Source: UA16 sp905478895 (GTDB taxonomy: Bacteria; Bacteroidota; Bacteroidia; Flavobacteriales_D; Sanyastnellaceae). From it: a stretch of 64,000 nt of DNA. Location: the NCBI GenBank assembly GCA_943788495.1, contig CALSQO010000002.1:1-64000 (forward strand), read 5' to 3'. Shown one piece after another: positions 36,701 to 46,081 of this stretch (the first letter of the stretch is position 1; the number at the start of each line of letters is the position of its first letter). A program made the position numbers and the translations under genes. Below the pieces are notes generated by a model, which ran no database searches, was not told where the DNA came from, and was given only the letters and a program-made list of their open reading frames with translations.

Positions 36701-37447
36701 TCAACGGTTTTGGTCCGCGAAAATCAAATTCCAATCAAACAAATCGGTGAGGTGGGTTTTCAGCCGATTCGCTGCCTCAGCTTCATCGATTGCGCGTCCC
36801 GATTCTTTGGCCAAGGAAGTGACACCCCGATCATTGATCCCACAGGGAACGATGAGGTTGAAAAAGTCCAAATCGGTATTCAGATTGAAGGCAAATCCAT
36901 GCATCGTAACCCAACGTGAACACTTGACCCCGAGGGCAGCAATTTTGCGTGCTTTCAAGCCTTCATCTGCATCGATCCACACTCCTGTCAAGCCTTCGAT
37001 GCGACTCGCTACAATGCCATAATCTGCGCAGGTCCGGATGATGGCTTCCTCCAACATGCGCATGTACTTTCCAATATCGGTGTAAAATTGATCCAAATCC
37101 AAGATGGGATACCCGACCAATTGGCCGGGTCCGTGGTAGGTGATGTCTCCGCCCCGATTGATCGGAAAGTACTCGACCCCCAGTGCTTCCAAGCGCTCGT
37201 GAGAAACGACCACATTGCCCGGGTCGCCCGATTTACCAAGGGTCAGAACGTGGGGGTGTTCGACGAAAATCAGGTGGTTATCGGGCAAGTCCAATTCGGG
37301 ATCATCCGAAGCTTCTCGTTCTCCCATTCCCGCTTTTTTACGTGCAATCTTCCGTTGCACAATCGCGTGCATCAGGTCTTCCTGTTGCTTCCATACGGGT
37401 GCGTATGAAACCCGGCCCAATGATTGAAAATGAACGCGTGGCTTCAT
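36701..37447 (-). CDS. lipB: octanoyltransferase LipB
   Basis: Transfers octanoate from acyl carrier protein to lipoyl domains, the first step of lipoate synthesis. The 248-residue protein carries RGGDITYHGPGQLVGYPIL (about 78-96) and the active-site Lys and Cys region AALGVKCSRWVTMHGFAFNL (about 150-170). It lies 7 bp after the SIS-domain isomerase gene, in the same transcription unit. Confidence 0.95.
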   Translation of the reverse strand: MKPRVHFQSLGRVSYAPVWKQQEDLMHAIVQRKIARKKAGMGEREASDDPELDLPDNHLIFVEHPHVLTLGKSGDPGNVVVSHERLEALGVEYFPINRGGDITYHGPGQLVGYPILDLDQFYTDIGKYMRMLEEAIIRTCADYGIVASRIEGLTGVWIDADEGLKARKIAALGVKCSRWVTMHGFAFNLNTDLDFFNLIVPCGINDRGVTSLAKESGRAIDEAEAANRLKTHLTDLFDWNLIFADQNR

Positions 37448-37454
37448 GCAACGA

Positions 37455-38450
37455 TCAGTTCACTTTGGACAGCTCATCCTTCAAGTGGTCAATGTTCTTG
37501 ATGTCCACCGGGTCGCAGCCCAATCTTTCTGCCAAGAGCAGACTGAGCCAATCGCCCAAGTGGATCAAGTCAAAAAAGCGCAGGATTTCATTCGATCCAT
37601 CCCCTTCAATCACGACCACATCCGCTCCTTGGTCGCGGAAAATCTCCATGCACACATCCATTCGGACACGCGTTCGAGGATGGTCTTCCGGGGTTTGAAT
37701 GATCAGTACCACCTCTTTTTCACCGCCACTTTCCCAGCCCACAAGCTCATTGTGATTCATTTCAGGGAAAACGTGGTGGTTGCAAAGGGTCTTGCTGTTT
37801 TCGTTCAATTGCTGCCGCCATCGGATGATCAATCCTTCCTGTGCAGCGTCAGAATACAACATGATGCGTCGTCCTTCTACCACGTCCAGAAGCGCCGAGG
37901 CACGCTCAATCGTGTTTTCCTGTATGGCAGACAGGTGCGCGGCAACATCACCAAACGCGGAATGCATCTCCTTGGGAACCAGTCCAACGGAGTGCAATAC
38001 ATGCATAACTGAGGTGAAAGCGTACCCAAACTGCGACCGGGGTGGCTGTCCCCCAGGAAAGCGCACCGATGGCCATCCATTTGCATCGCATCGCTTCCCC
38101 AATTCTCCCCCAGATGTGATGGCTGCAATGCGCGCGTTTTTCGCCATAGCCGCATCAAGCGCCATGAGGGTTTCTTCTGTGTTTCCAGAATAACTGCAAA
38201 CCAATACGAGGGTTTCCTTTCCGACCCACGCCGGGATGGTGTAATCGGAATTCGCTTGGATGAAAGCCGAACTCGATCCTGCCAGCATCTTCGACGCGAT
38301 GGCGCCGCTAATGCCACTTCCTCCCATGCCCAAAATCAATGCACTCGATGGCGTCCACCCGTTCCAATCCAATGGGGTTTGTTCGGCAATGTGCCAAGCC
38401 TCTTTCATTTGATTCGGAAAACCCGTGATCAATCCTCTCATCTGTTCCAT
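37455..38450 (-). CDS. bifunctional phosphoglucose/phosphomannose isomerase-type SIS protein
   Basis: A SIS-domain protein of the bifunctional PGI/PMI family, which interconverts fructose-6-phosphate with glucose- or mannose-6-phosphate. From ATG 38450 there are 331 residues. Visible features are ALILGMGGSGISGAIASKML (about 35), the sugar-phosphate loop SYSGNTEETL (about 85), and the histidine- and glutamate-bearing CNHHVFPEMNHNELVGWE (about 215). The longer upstream frame overlaps the receptor gene and is rejected. It is 28 bp after the TonB-dependent receptor gene. Confidence 0.9.
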   Translation of the reverse strand: MEQMRGLITGFPNQMKEAWHIAEQTPLDWNGWTPSSALILGMGGSGISGAIASKMLAGSSSAFIQANSDYTIPAWVGKETLVLVCSYSGNTEETLMALDAAMAKNARIAAITSGGELGKRCDANGWPSVRFPGGQPPRSQFGYAFTSVMHVLHSVGLVPKEMHSAFGDVAAHLSAIQENTIERASALLDVVEGRRIMLYSDAAQEGLIIRWRQQLNENSKTLCNHHVFPEMNHNELVGWESGGEKEVVLIIQTPEDHPRTRVRMDVCMEIFRDQGADVVVIEGDGSNEILRFFDLIHLGDWLSLLLAERLGCDPVDIKNIDHLKDELSKVN

Positions 38451-38478
38451 TTCGCAGCGTCTTTTATAAAAATCAGGG

Positions 38479-40500
38479 TCAATTGACCCATTCAAAGGTA
38501 AGGCCAAATCGCACCATGCGTCCCGGCTGCAGCACTTGACCTCGGTCCGCAAATTGCACGTCAAAGAGGTTGTCCAATCGGACGCTCCCCTTCCAGCGCA
38601 GTGATGCCCCGTCGTTCCCTTGAAAGTTGATGTCAGCACCCCACAAATGCGTGAACAGATCCTGCGAAATCGTGGATTGTACATTGCGGTTTTGAGCGCT
38701 TCCTCTTACTGAGAAATCCAACGGGCCAGCGGTTCCGAAATTCACCATCAGATCGTATTTATTGCGCATGTAGTCAAACACATAATTCGAAGTGAATCCA
38801 GAAGCCACACGGTTCGCTTCCAGCCAAGCCGCTCCCAAGCGCAGAGAACGCAGGTACAGCTGTTCCGGTGCGTCAGCGCGCTGATAAAGCATGGACAGGT
38901 CGCCTCCGAAAAAATCAACCTCTGCAACGTTTGTCGCTTCATAGAGGTCGCTCCCGTCAAATTGCACCCAATCAATCAGGTCGCGCCCTTGCCGAATGAA
39001 TCGAGTCGTTTCAATGGAAAATTGATGGGCTGATTGAGACGATGAGATATTCCAGCGGGCGCCAAGCTCACCTTGGTCGGCGTATTCTGATTTCAAGTCT
39101 TCGCTTCCAACGGCGCCGCCCAAAGTGTAATACAAATCCGTGAAAGAAGGATGCCGAACAGAGCGCCCGGCCGAACCAAAGACCACAATCTGATCCCCGG
39201 TTCCAAATGCCATTCGCGCGTTCACAGCAGGCAGGAGAGAATTGCCAAAACGGCTGTTTTCATTGACGGCCATCGTTGCTGTCACAGCCAGCCGATCTGC
39301 CAATCCAAAATACTTACCCGAAACATAGGCATCAACATTCAGTCGATCGTCTGCATACCCAAACTCTGTATCCCCTTCAACAGCCAATCCGAGCCGATTG
39401 CTTCGAATGGATTCCGTCCGTGCATCGAAGGCTGCTGTCCACATCATGGCATCGCCCAGCCAACTGAGCTGACCGTTCACGGCACCGACCATCGAACGGT
39501 GCAGATTCGCCCCTTGGTACCACCCCGCTGCCGTGTCGGGAACAGCGAATAGAGAAGGTGCCACAAAGAACCCATCCTCTGTCAATGAATACCAGTCCGC
39601 CTCCTCACGGTACAATTCAAATCGATCGCTGTGCGCGCGAAGATGACCGGCAGCCGAAGCGTTCCAATTGCCTTGCTGCCGCGACCACACCAATTGTGCA
39701 ACCGCCGCGATTGTTTCCTCATGTTGATTCGGATACGTCGAGGAATAAAAGTTTTGTGCCCCAAAGGATTTGGATTCTGCCGCAAGCAGCGACTTCCACT
39801 CGCTCGCACCGCTCCGAAAACGCGCGCCCCAAAACAACCGATTGATTTCCATGTCGGAATTGGGAATGTATCCATCTGTTTTCGCTTGAGACAAACTCAA
39901 ACTGTGCCGGATTTTTCCCGTGTTGGTTTGTGCATTCGCTCGAAGACGAGTCCAATTGAAACTTCCTAGTTCTGCCGTGAGGCTCGCGGTCGTTGGTTTC
40001 TCATCCACCCGGGTTTCGAGCAAAATCCCTCCTGCAAATGCGCCAATGCCGGCCCATGGCCCGGATCCCGAGCGTACCACCTCCACGTGTCCCAAGTCTT
40101 CGGGATCGATGGGTATGTTCATGAGATGATGTCCTGTATGCGGGGCAGACCATCGAACACCGTCAATGCGAAGCGCTGTTTGCTCGTACGATCCTCCACG
40201 AATGCTCATATCGGTTTGAACCCCCCATGCGCCTCGGGTTCGGACATCGATTCCAGGAACGAATTCCAGCGCTTCACTGATGGAAGTCACCCCCCGCCAT
40301 TCAGACGGCATCATTACCGTTGCTGATTTGGGTGACGCCAACAAGGGCAATGCATTGAAGCCAACCCCCAGAACAGCAGCCTCTGACAAAGAAACCATCG
40401 TCTGGCTGGAGTCGGCATCGGAATCAAGGGACCGATTGGCCCAAGTAAGGGAGCTGCTAAACAGGCCCAAAGACAAAACACAGGACAAGATCGTGCGCAT
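38479..40500 (-). CDS. TonB-dependent outer-membrane receptor
   Basis: A 673-residue outer-membrane beta-barrel importer of the BtuB-like class. A signal peptide (MRTILSCVLSLGLFSSSLTWA) is followed by a plug domain with SISEALEFVPGIDVRTRGA and SIRGGSYEQTALRIDG (about 70-130), then a 22-strand-type barrel with alternating aromatic strands ending FGLTFEWVN. There is no N-terminal carboxypeptidase-like domain and no SusD partner, which argues against polysaccharide uptake. Vitamin B12, haem or metal chelates are possible ligands, not determined. The start is ATG 40500. Confidence 0.92.
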   Translation of the reverse strand: MRTILSCVLSLGLFSSSLTWANRSLDSDADSSQTMVSLSEAAVLGVGFNALPLLASPKSATVMMPSEWRGVTSISEALEFVPGIDVRTRGAWGVQTDMSIRGGSYEQTALRIDGVRWSAPHTGHHLMNIPIDPEDLGHVEVVRSGSGPWAGIGAFAGGILLETRVDEKPTTASLTAELGSFNWTRLRANAQTNTGKIRHSLSLSQAKTDGYIPNSDMEINRLFWGARFRSGASEWKSLLAAESKSFGAQNFYSSTYPNQHEETIAAVAQLVWSRQQGNWNASAAGHLRAHSDRFELYREEADWYSLTEDGFFVAPSLFAVPDTAAGWYQGANLHRSMVGAVNGQLSWLGDAMMWTAAFDARTESIRSNRLGLAVEGDTEFGYADDRLNVDAYVSGKYFGLADRLAVTATMAVNENSRFGNSLLPAVNARMAFGTGDQIVVFGSAGRSVRHPSFTDLYYTLGGAVGSEDLKSEYADQGELGARWNISSSQSAHQFSIETTRFIRQGRDLIDWVQFDGSDLYEATNVAEVDFFGGDLSMLYQRADAPEQLYLRSLRLGAAWLEANRVASGFTSNYVFDYMRNKYDLMVNFGTAGPLDFSVRGSAQNRNVQSTISQDLFTHLWGADINFQGNDGASLRWKGSVRLDNLFDVQFADRGQVLQPGRMVRFGLTFEWVN

Positions 40501-40526
40501 TAGGAATTGCTTTTTGTGAATCAGCG

Positions 40527-40534
40527 CAAAGCTA
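40527..40534 (-). promoter_or_regulatory. -7 box before the TonB-dependent receptor gene
   Basis: TAGCTTTG on the minus strand, an exact match, 26 bases before the receptor ATG. A TTG about 16-17 bases further upstream fits a -33 element. No cobalamin riboswitch signature is seen in the short leader. Confidence 0.55.
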
Positions 40535-40578
40535 AGGGTCCGCGCCAAAACAACCGTCGTGATGCGGTTTTCGCGATG

Positions 40579-40586
40579 TAACTTTG
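40579..40586 (+). promoter_or_regulatory. -7 box before lysS
   Basis: TAACTTTG, an exact match to TAnnTTTG, is followed by GGGC and then the lysS ATG at 40591. The spacing predicts a leaderless or nearly leaderless mRNA. Confidence 0.5.
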
Positions 40587-40590
40587 GGGC

Positions 40591-42303
40591 ATGCAACGAT
40601 CGGAACAAGAACGCGTGCGTCGCGATTCACTCGCCACCTTGCGGAAGATGGGCATTGAGCCTTATCCCGCGGCAGAATTTGTGGCGACACACAGGTCCAA
40701 TGCCTTGGCGGAATCATTTGAAGACGGCAAGGAAGTAACGCTAGCGGGGCGCCTGATGAACCGCCGGATCATGGGAAAGGCCTCTTTTGCGGTGCTGCAA
40801 GACAGCGAGGGCACGGCACAGCTTTACCTGAACCGCGATGAGATGTGCCCTGGGGAGGATAAATCCATGTACAACGACGTCTTCAAAAAACTGCTTGATC
40901 GTGGTGATTTCATCGGTATTCAAGGCACCACTTTTACGACCAAAACCGGTGAGCAAAGCGTGAAGGTGAAGACGCTCACTGTGCTTTCAAAATCCCTCAA
41001 GCCGTTGCCCTCCGTCAAGGTGGACGAAGATGGAAACGTACACGACGCATTCACCGATCCCGAATTGCGGTACCGCATGCGGTACGTCGACTTGGTGGTG
41101 AATCCAGACGTGAAAAAAACCTTCGAAGCCCGTTCGCAAATCATCCGCACCATCCGCGAATCATTTGACCAGGAAGGGTGGTTGGAGGTGGACACGCCCG
41201 TGCTGCAAACCATTCCTGGAGGGGCCGCCGCCCGGCCATTCATCACGCACCACAACGCATTGGACAGCACACTCTATTTGCGCATTGCCAATGAACTCTA
41301 CCTGAAACGCCTGATCGTCGGAGGGTTCGAAGGGGTGTTTGAATTCTCGCGGAACTTCCGCAACGAAGGAATGGACCGCACCCACAACCCTGAATTCACG
41401 GTTCTGGAACTCTACGTTGCCTATAAAGATTACCACTGGATGATGGAAACCACTGAGCAGCTTCTGGCGAACATTTGCCAAGCCGTTCACGGGGGTACCA
41501 AAGCCAACTTGAATGGTGTTGATATCGATTTCGCCCCCCCTTACAAACGCATCAGTATGCGAGATGCTATCAAGGAGCACACCGGAATTGACATCGATGG
41601 AAAGAACGAAGAACAACTTCGTGCGGCTTGCGAAAGTGTCGGCCTAGAAACAGACGCTTCCATGGGCAAGGGGAAACTGATCGACGAACTCTTCGGTGAA
41701 AAGTGCGAACATCACTTTGTGCAACCCACCTTCATCATGGATTACCCGGTCGAGATGTCTCCGTTGACCAAGGTGCATCGCGACAACCCTGCTTACACGG
41801 AGCGCTTTGAATTGATGATCAATGGCACGGAAGTGGCCAACGCATACAGCGAGCTCAACGATCCCGACGACCAACGCCAACGCTTTGAAGATCAATTGGC
41901 CCTGAGCGAACGCGGGGATGATGAAGCCATGTTCATCGACCAAGACTTTCTTCGCGCATTGGAATACGGCATGCCTCCCACCAGCGGAATCGGAATCGGG
42001 ATTGACCGACTGGTCATGATGCTCACGGATCAAACTTCGATTCAAGAGGTGTTGCTCTTTCCACAAATGAGGCCAGAGGTGTTTGAATCCGGTCCCGATG
42101 CAGCAGGGCTTCGGGCCATGGGAATTTCCCCTTCATGGGTAGAACATGTGATTGCTGCTGGCTTTGAATCCCCCGCTGCAATGGAAGGCGTGAAGCCTGC
42201 TGGATTGCGAGAGAAGCTAAATGGCTTCCGAAAAAAGAACAAATTGGAGTTGCCTGCCCTTTCTATAGAAGAAGTCGAGGGTTGGTTTAACCCTGCGAAT
42301 TAA
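40591..42303 (+). CDS. lysS: lysyl-tRNA synthetase (class II)
   Basis: Charges tRNA-Lys. The 570-residue protein has an N-terminal OB anticodon-binding domain (VTLAGRLMNRRIMGKASFAV) and the class II catalytic core: motif 2 FSRNFRNEGMDRTHNPEF and motif 3 GIGIGIDRLVMMLTDQTSI. About 70 residues extend beyond the usual end at about 500 and contain LRAMGISPSWVEHVIAAGF, a helical add-on seen in other Bacteroidota LysS proteins. A SUF-accessory gene follows at 11 bp and dxr after that. Confidence 0.97.
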   Translation: MQRSEQERVRRDSLATLRKMGIEPYPAAEFVATHRSNALAESFEDGKEVTLAGRLMNRRIMGKASFAVLQDSEGTAQLYLNRDEMCPGEDKSMYNDVFKKLLDRGDFIGIQGTTFTTKTGEQSVKVKTLTVLSKSLKPLPSVKVDEDGNVHDAFTDPELRYRMRYVDLVVNPDVKKTFEARSQIIRTIRESFDQEGWLEVDTPVLQTIPGGAAARPFITHHNALDSTLYLRIANELYLKRLIVGGFEGVFEFSRNFRNEGMDRTHNPEFTVLELYVAYKDYHWMMETTEQLLANICQAVHGGTKANLNGVDIDFAPPYKRISMRDAIKEHTGIDIDGKNEEQLRAACESVGLETDASMGKGKLIDELFGEKCEHHFVQPTFIMDYPVEMSPLTKVHRDNPAYTERFELMINGTEVANAYSELNDPDDQRQRFEDQLALSERGDDEAMFIDQDFLRALEYGMPPTSGIGIGIDRLVMMLTDQTSIQEVLLFPQMRPEVFESGPDAAGLRAMGISPSWVEHVIAAGFESPAAMEGVKPAGLREKLNGFRKKNKLELPALSIEEVEGWFNPAN

Positions 42304-42314
42304 GGATCATTACC

Positions 42315-42626
42315 ATGCCTGCACCCTTTCAACAATCCACCGTCATCGACGTCCTCAAGTCTATATTTGACCCGGAAATCCCCGTCGACATTTATGAGCT
42401 AGGGCTCATCTATGAAGTGAAAATCACCGAAGACGGCTTCGTTCATATCGAAATGACCCTGACCTCTCCCAACTGTCCCGTCGCGGAAAGTTTACCGGCA
42501 GATGTCGAGGAAAAGGTGGGGAAAATCGAAGGGGCTACCGGAGCGAAAGTCACCATTGTTTTCGAACCACCCTGGACGCAAGACATGATGAGTGAAGAAG
42601 CAAAACTCGAACTCGGTTTCTTGTGA
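42315..42626 (+). CDS. SufT-like MIP18/DUF59 Fe-S assembly protein
   Basis: A 103-residue DUF59 (MIP18) protein, the family containing SufT and the eukaryotic CIAO2, which helps mature Fe-S proteins. The conserved block DPEIPVDIYELGLIYEVKI is near residues 20-38, and SPNCPVAESLPADVEEKV contains the single conserved cysteine. It is separated from the suf operon by about 23 kb and sits between lysS and dxr. Its stop overlaps the dxr GTG start by four bases. Confidence 0.9.
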   Translation: MPAPFQQSTVIDVLKSIFDPEIPVDIYELGLIYEVKITEDGFVHIEMTLTSPNCPVAESLPADVEEKVGKIEGATGAKVTIVFEPPWTQDMMSEEAKLELGFL

Positions 42627-43789
42627 ATGATTCTGACACAACGCGTGGAATCGCGATTTTAGGAAGCACCGGTTCCATTGGAACCCAGGCGCTCGAGGTG
42701 ATCCGTGAACAAAAGGATCGGCTGCATGTCGAAGTCCTGTCGGCGCACCGAAACGCCGCCCTTCTCATTGCTCAAGCCCTAGAGTTTCGCCCCAATGCCG
42801 TGGTCATTGGTCAACGAGAGTTGTTCCAAGAAGTCAATGCCACATTGTTCGACGAAGGCATCAAAGTTTATGCTGGCCCAGAAGCCCTGGAACAAGTGGT
42901 GGAAATGGAAGGGGTTGATATGGTGCTGACGGCGCTTGTTGGGGCCGCTGGATTGCGGCCCACCTTGCGCGCAATACGAGCCGGCAAAGACATTGCGCTT
43001 GCCAATAAAGAGACACTCGTTGTGGCAGGTGAATTGGTGATGGCAGCCGCGCTGCAGGCTGGCGTGGACATTCACCCTGTAGATTCCGAGCACAGTGCGA
43101 TCTATCAATGTTTGGCAGGGGAAGTGCTGAACCCGATTGAGAAAATCATTCTCACTGCATCTGGTGGACCGTTTCGCGGAATGAACCGCTCTGGGTTGGA
43201 AGCCGTGACCAAAGCACAAGCCTTGAAGCATCCCAATTGGGACATGGGCGCCAAAATCACCATCGACAGCGCGTCGATGATGAACAAAGGGCTGGAAGTT
43301 ATTGAGGCCAAGTGGCTATTCGATTTGCGCATGGACCAAATCGATGTGGTCGTTCATCCGCAAAGCATTGTGCACAGTTGTGTCCAATTTCAAGATGGTT
43401 CGATCAAAGCTCAATTGGGCTTACCCGACATGAAACTGCCCATCCAGTATGCATTGGGTTACCCCCATCGCTTGCCGAATGCATTCGACCGATTCAGCTT
43501 CATGGATTATCCGAAACTCACCTTCGAAGAGCCCGATTTGGAAGCCTTTCGGAATCTACAGTTGGCCTTCGATGCGGGCAACAAAGGTGGCAACGCGGCA
43601 GCGGTTCTCAATGCTGCTAACGAAGTTGCTGTGGCCCGTTTCCTAGCCGATGAGGTTTCGTTTACGGGAATGACCGACGTACTGGAGCATGCGCTTGCTG
43701 CTGTTGCTTGGCAGCAAAAACCCGATTTGGAAGCTTTGATTGCCTCCGATTCTGAGGCACGCGCAGTTGCGCAAGAGTTCAAGGCTTGA
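42623..43789 (+). CDS. dxr: 1-deoxy-D-xylulose 5-phosphate reductoisomerase
   Basis: The second enzyme of the MEP isoprenoid pathway: DXP plus NADPH to 2-C-methyl-D-erythritol 4-phosphate. The 388-residue protein starts with GTG and has the NADPH fold GSTGSIGTQALEVI (about 12-25), the ALANKETLVVAGELVM helix, the metal- and substrate-binding ASGGPFRGMNRS, and KITIDSASMMNKGLEVIEA. The GTG overlaps the upstream stop (GTGA), and no ATG fits the family N-terminus better. Confidence 0.96.
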   Translation: MNDSDTTRGIAILGSTGSIGTQALEVIREQKDRLHVEVLSAHRNAALLIAQALEFRPNAVVIGQRELFQEVNATLFDEGIKVYAGPEALEQVVEMEGVDMVLTALVGAAGLRPTLRAIRAGKDIALANKETLVVAGELVMAAALQAGVDIHPVDSEHSAIYQCLAGEVLNPIEKIILTASGGPFRGMNRSGLEAVTKAQALKHPNWDMGAKITIDSASMMNKGLEVIEAKWLFDLRMDQIDVVVHPQSIVHSCVQFQDGSIKAQLGLPDMKLPIQYALGYPHRLPNAFDRFSFMDYPKLTFEEPDLEAFRNLQLAFDAGNKGGNAAAVLNAANEVAVARFLADEVSFTGMTDVLEHALAAVAWQQKPDLEALIASDSEARAVAQEFKA

Positions 43790-43813
43790 ATCGATCGACT
43801 CAGAAAAACTTGG

Positions 43814-44377
43814 TCATACGGTCATGATGTCTGCTTCTTTCGCAGACAAGACTTCATCAATTTTTTTGATGAATTGATCGGTGATTTTTTGCACCTCGTT
43901 CTCTCCGTCTTTCGCCAAATCTTCACTGAGGCCATCGGATTTGGCCGCTTTGATGAAATCGTTGGCTTCTTTGCGCGCATTGCGAACCGAAACCCGGGCG
44001 TGTTCGCCCTCTGAACGTGCCCGCTTGGTCAGGTCGCGCCGACGCTCCTCCGTGAGCGGGGGAATGTTGATGAGGATGGATTCGCCATTGTTCATCGGAT
44101 TGAGGCCCAAATTGGCATTGATAATGGCTGTTGCCACCGGGTCCAGCATGTCCTTTTCCCAAACCTGCACGGTGAGGGTGCGTGCATCCGCTGAATTCAC
44201 ATTGGAAACTTGACTCAGCGGTGTCATGGATCCATAGTATTCTACTTTCACGCTGTCCAACATGGCAGGATGTGCCTTGCCTGCGCGAATTTTCTGAAGT
44301 TCCGACTCCATGTGCTTGATGCCCTTGTCCATGGCTTCGCGCGCCATGTCTAACGCCATTTGAATTTCCTCTGTCAT
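43814..44377 (-). CDS. frr: ribosome recycling factor
   Basis: Splits post-termination ribosomes together with EF-G. The 187-residue protein has the usual length and motifs, such as HMESELQKIRAGKAHPAMLD and the conserved LNPMNNGESILINIPPLTEERR. It is 10 bp after pyrH, the common pyrH-frr pair. Confidence 0.97.
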   Translation of the reverse strand: MTEEIQMALDMAREAMDKGIKHMESELQKIRAGKAHPAMLDSVKVEYYGSMTPLSQVSNVNSADARTLTVQVWEKDMLDPVATAIINANLGLNPMNNGESILINIPPLTEERRRDLTKRARSEGEHARVSVRNARKEANDFIKAAKSDGLSEDLAKDGENEVQKITDQFIKKIDEVLSAKEADIMTV

Positions 44378-44387
44378 GACCTTGCCA

Positions 44388-45095
44388 TTAATGGTTTACC
44401 AAAGTACCTACATCTTCGCCTGAAATCAAGCGTTTGAGGTTGCCCGATTTGTTCATATCGAAAACAACAATGGGCAACTTGTTCTCGTTGCACAATGTAA
44501 TCGCTGTCAAATCCATCACTTTGAGCCCTTTGGAATACACCTCATCGAACGTGATGGTGTCGTATTTCACCGCATTTGCGTCCTGCTCCGGGTCCGCGCT
44601 ATAAATGCCATCGACCCGCGTTCCTTTCAAGATCACATCCGCATCGATTTCAATTGCCCGCAACGAAGCGGCGGAGTCGGTTGTGAAAAAGGGGTTTCCG
44701 GTTCCTCCACCGAAAATCACCACGCGTCCTTTTTCCAAGTGACGCACTGCTCGACGCCGAATAAAAGGCTCGGCGATTTGCTTCAGCTCAATGGCTGATT
44801 GCAATCGGGTATCCATTCCCGCGCTCTCCAAAGCACTTTGCAAGGCCATGGAGTTGATCACCGTCGCCAGCATGCCCATGTAATCGCCTTGGGTCCGTTC
44901 CATTCCTCCTTCCTCTGCTTGAACGCCTCGGAAAATGTTGCCGCCACCAATGACAATGGCCACTTCGAGCCCTGCATCCACAATGGTTTTGATTTCGTCA
45001 GCGTATTGCTTCAAGCGCTCATTGTCAATGCCAAATTGCTTTTGACCCATGAGGGCCTCGCCGCTGAGCTTCAGGAGGATTCTTTTGTACTTCAT
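44388..45095 (-). CDS. pyrH: uridylate kinase
   Basis: Phosphorylates UMP to UDP in pyrimidine nucleotide synthesis; a hexameric amino-acid-kinase-fold enzyme regulated by GTP and UTP in other bacteria. The 235 residues from ATG 45095 begin MKYKRILLKLSGEALMG and include VIGGGNIFRGVQAE and VVIFGGGTGNPFFTTDSAA. A strong terminator separates it from tsf, and GATATTTG (comp. 45104-45111) is 8 bases before the ATG, so it probably has its own promoter. Confidence 0.96.
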   Translation of the reverse strand: MKYKRILLKLSGEALMGQKQFGIDNERLKQYADEIKTIVDAGLEVAIVIGGGNIFRGVQAEEGGMERTQGDYMGMLATVINSMALQSALESAGMDTRLQSAIELKQIAEPFIRRRAVRHLEKGRVVIFGGGTGNPFFTTDSAASLRAIEIDADVILKGTRVDGIYSADPEQDANAVKYDTITFDEVYSKGLKVMDLTAITLCNENKLPIVVFDMNKSGNLKRLISGEDVGTLVNH

Positions 45096-45103
45096 TGCGG
45101 GTA

Positions 45104-45111
45104 CAAATATC
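45104..45111 (-). promoter_or_regulatory. -7 box before pyrH
   Basis: GATATTTG on the minus strand (one mismatch), 8 bases before the pyrH ATG and downstream of the tsf terminator. Confidence 0.4.
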
Positions 45112-45130
45112 CGCAATATTCCTTCACGTG

Positions 45131-45171
45131 GCGTACAGAAAAAAGAAAGGGCGACCCATTTGGATCGCCCT
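45131..45171 (-). terminator. intrinsic terminator after tsf
   Basis: On the minus strand, AAAGGGCGA (comp. 45163-45171) pairs perfectly with TCGCCCTTT (comp. 45144-45152) around a 10-base loop. It is followed by a T-rich tract (TCTTTTTTC, comp. about 45135-45143). It ends the rplM-rpsI-rpsB-tsf unit 28 bases after the tsf stop. Confidence 0.85.
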
Positions 45172-45199
45172 TTGCAATTTGAATCTTATTTCCAGTGGT

Positions 45200-46024
45200 T
45201 CAGTCGAGCGCTGCTCGGCAGAATCCCGTGGCCTTCGCACCGCTGCTCAACGAGTCAACGTACTGTGCAATATTGATCTTTCCATCTTTGATGAACGCTT
45301 GGTTCACCAGTGTTGCCTCCTTGAACCACTTCTTCAAGCGGCCTTCAGCAATCTTAGCGGCCATCTCTTCTGGCTTGCCTTCTTGGATCGCCAATTCCTT
45401 GCCGATTCCCCGTTCCTTCTCAATGAGGTCTGCAGGAATTGTTGACTCATCCAAAGCGACGGGAGCCATCGCAGCTGCCTGCATCGCGACGTCACGGCCG
45501 CCTTCGCCCACGCTTGCATCAAATGCAACCAACGTTGCCAATCGGTTTCCTGGGTGGATGTAGGCAGATACTTGAGCGCCCGCGAGGGTGTCAAAGGATC
45601 CGATTTCAATCTTCTCACCAATTTTACCGATTTGCTCTGTGATCTTCTCTGCAATGGTGATGCTCTCACCGGGGAATGTCTGCGACAAGAGCTCATCTTT
45701 GGAAGTCAGTTGACCATTCAAGGCCACGTCCAAAATGCGCTGCGCCACTGCAACGAACTCTTCATTCTTTGCAACAAAATCCGTTTCACAGTTCAAGCCA
45801 ATCAAGGCACCGAAATCGCCAGCACCATTCGTGCTCGCCAAAATCGCTCCTTCACCTGTTTCACGATCACCGCGCTTGGCAGCAACCTTTTGTCCCTTCA
45901 ATCGAAGGATTTCAATGGCCTTGTCAAAGTCGCCTTCTGCTTCTGTCAGGGCTTTCTTGCAATCCATCATGCCTGCTCCCGTGTGCTTACGGAGCTTGTT
46001 CACTTCTGCAGCTGTAATGCTCAT
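45200..46024 (-). CDS. tsf: translation elongation factor Ts
   Basis: The nucleotide exchange factor for EF-Tu. The 274-residue protein starts MSITAAEVNKLRKHTGAGMM with the diagnostic TGAGMMDCKKAL, and later has the conserved CETDFVAKNEEF. It follows rpsB in the universal rpsB-tsf order and is followed by a strong hairpin terminator. Confidence 0.97.
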   Translation of the reverse strand: MSITAAEVNKLRKHTGAGMMDCKKALTEAEGDFDKAIEILRLKGQKVAAKRGDRETGEGAILASTNGAGDFGALIGLNCETDFVAKNEEFVAVAQRILDVALNGQLTSKDELLSQTFPGESITIAEKITEQIGKIGEKIEIGSFDTLAGAQVSAYIHPGNRLATLVAFDASVGEGGRDVAMQAAAMAPVALDESTIPADLIEKERGIGKELAIQEGKPEEMAAKIAEGRLKKWFKEATLVNQAFIKDGKINIAQYVDSLSSGAKATGFCRAALD

Positions 46025-46081
46025 ATGAAATGGTTATTTGCGCCGGCTTGACTACCGCCGCGGGTTCTAAATGAAAAAAGG

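Noticed and set aside
38451..38684. N-terminal extension of the SIS isomerase
   Set aside because: It overlaps the 3' end of the TonB-dependent receptor gene and has no family similarity.
40501..40590. Cobalamin riboswitch upstream of the TonB-dependent receptor
   Set aside because: The leader after the -7 box is only about 20 nt, too short for a B12 element, and no B12-box is visible.
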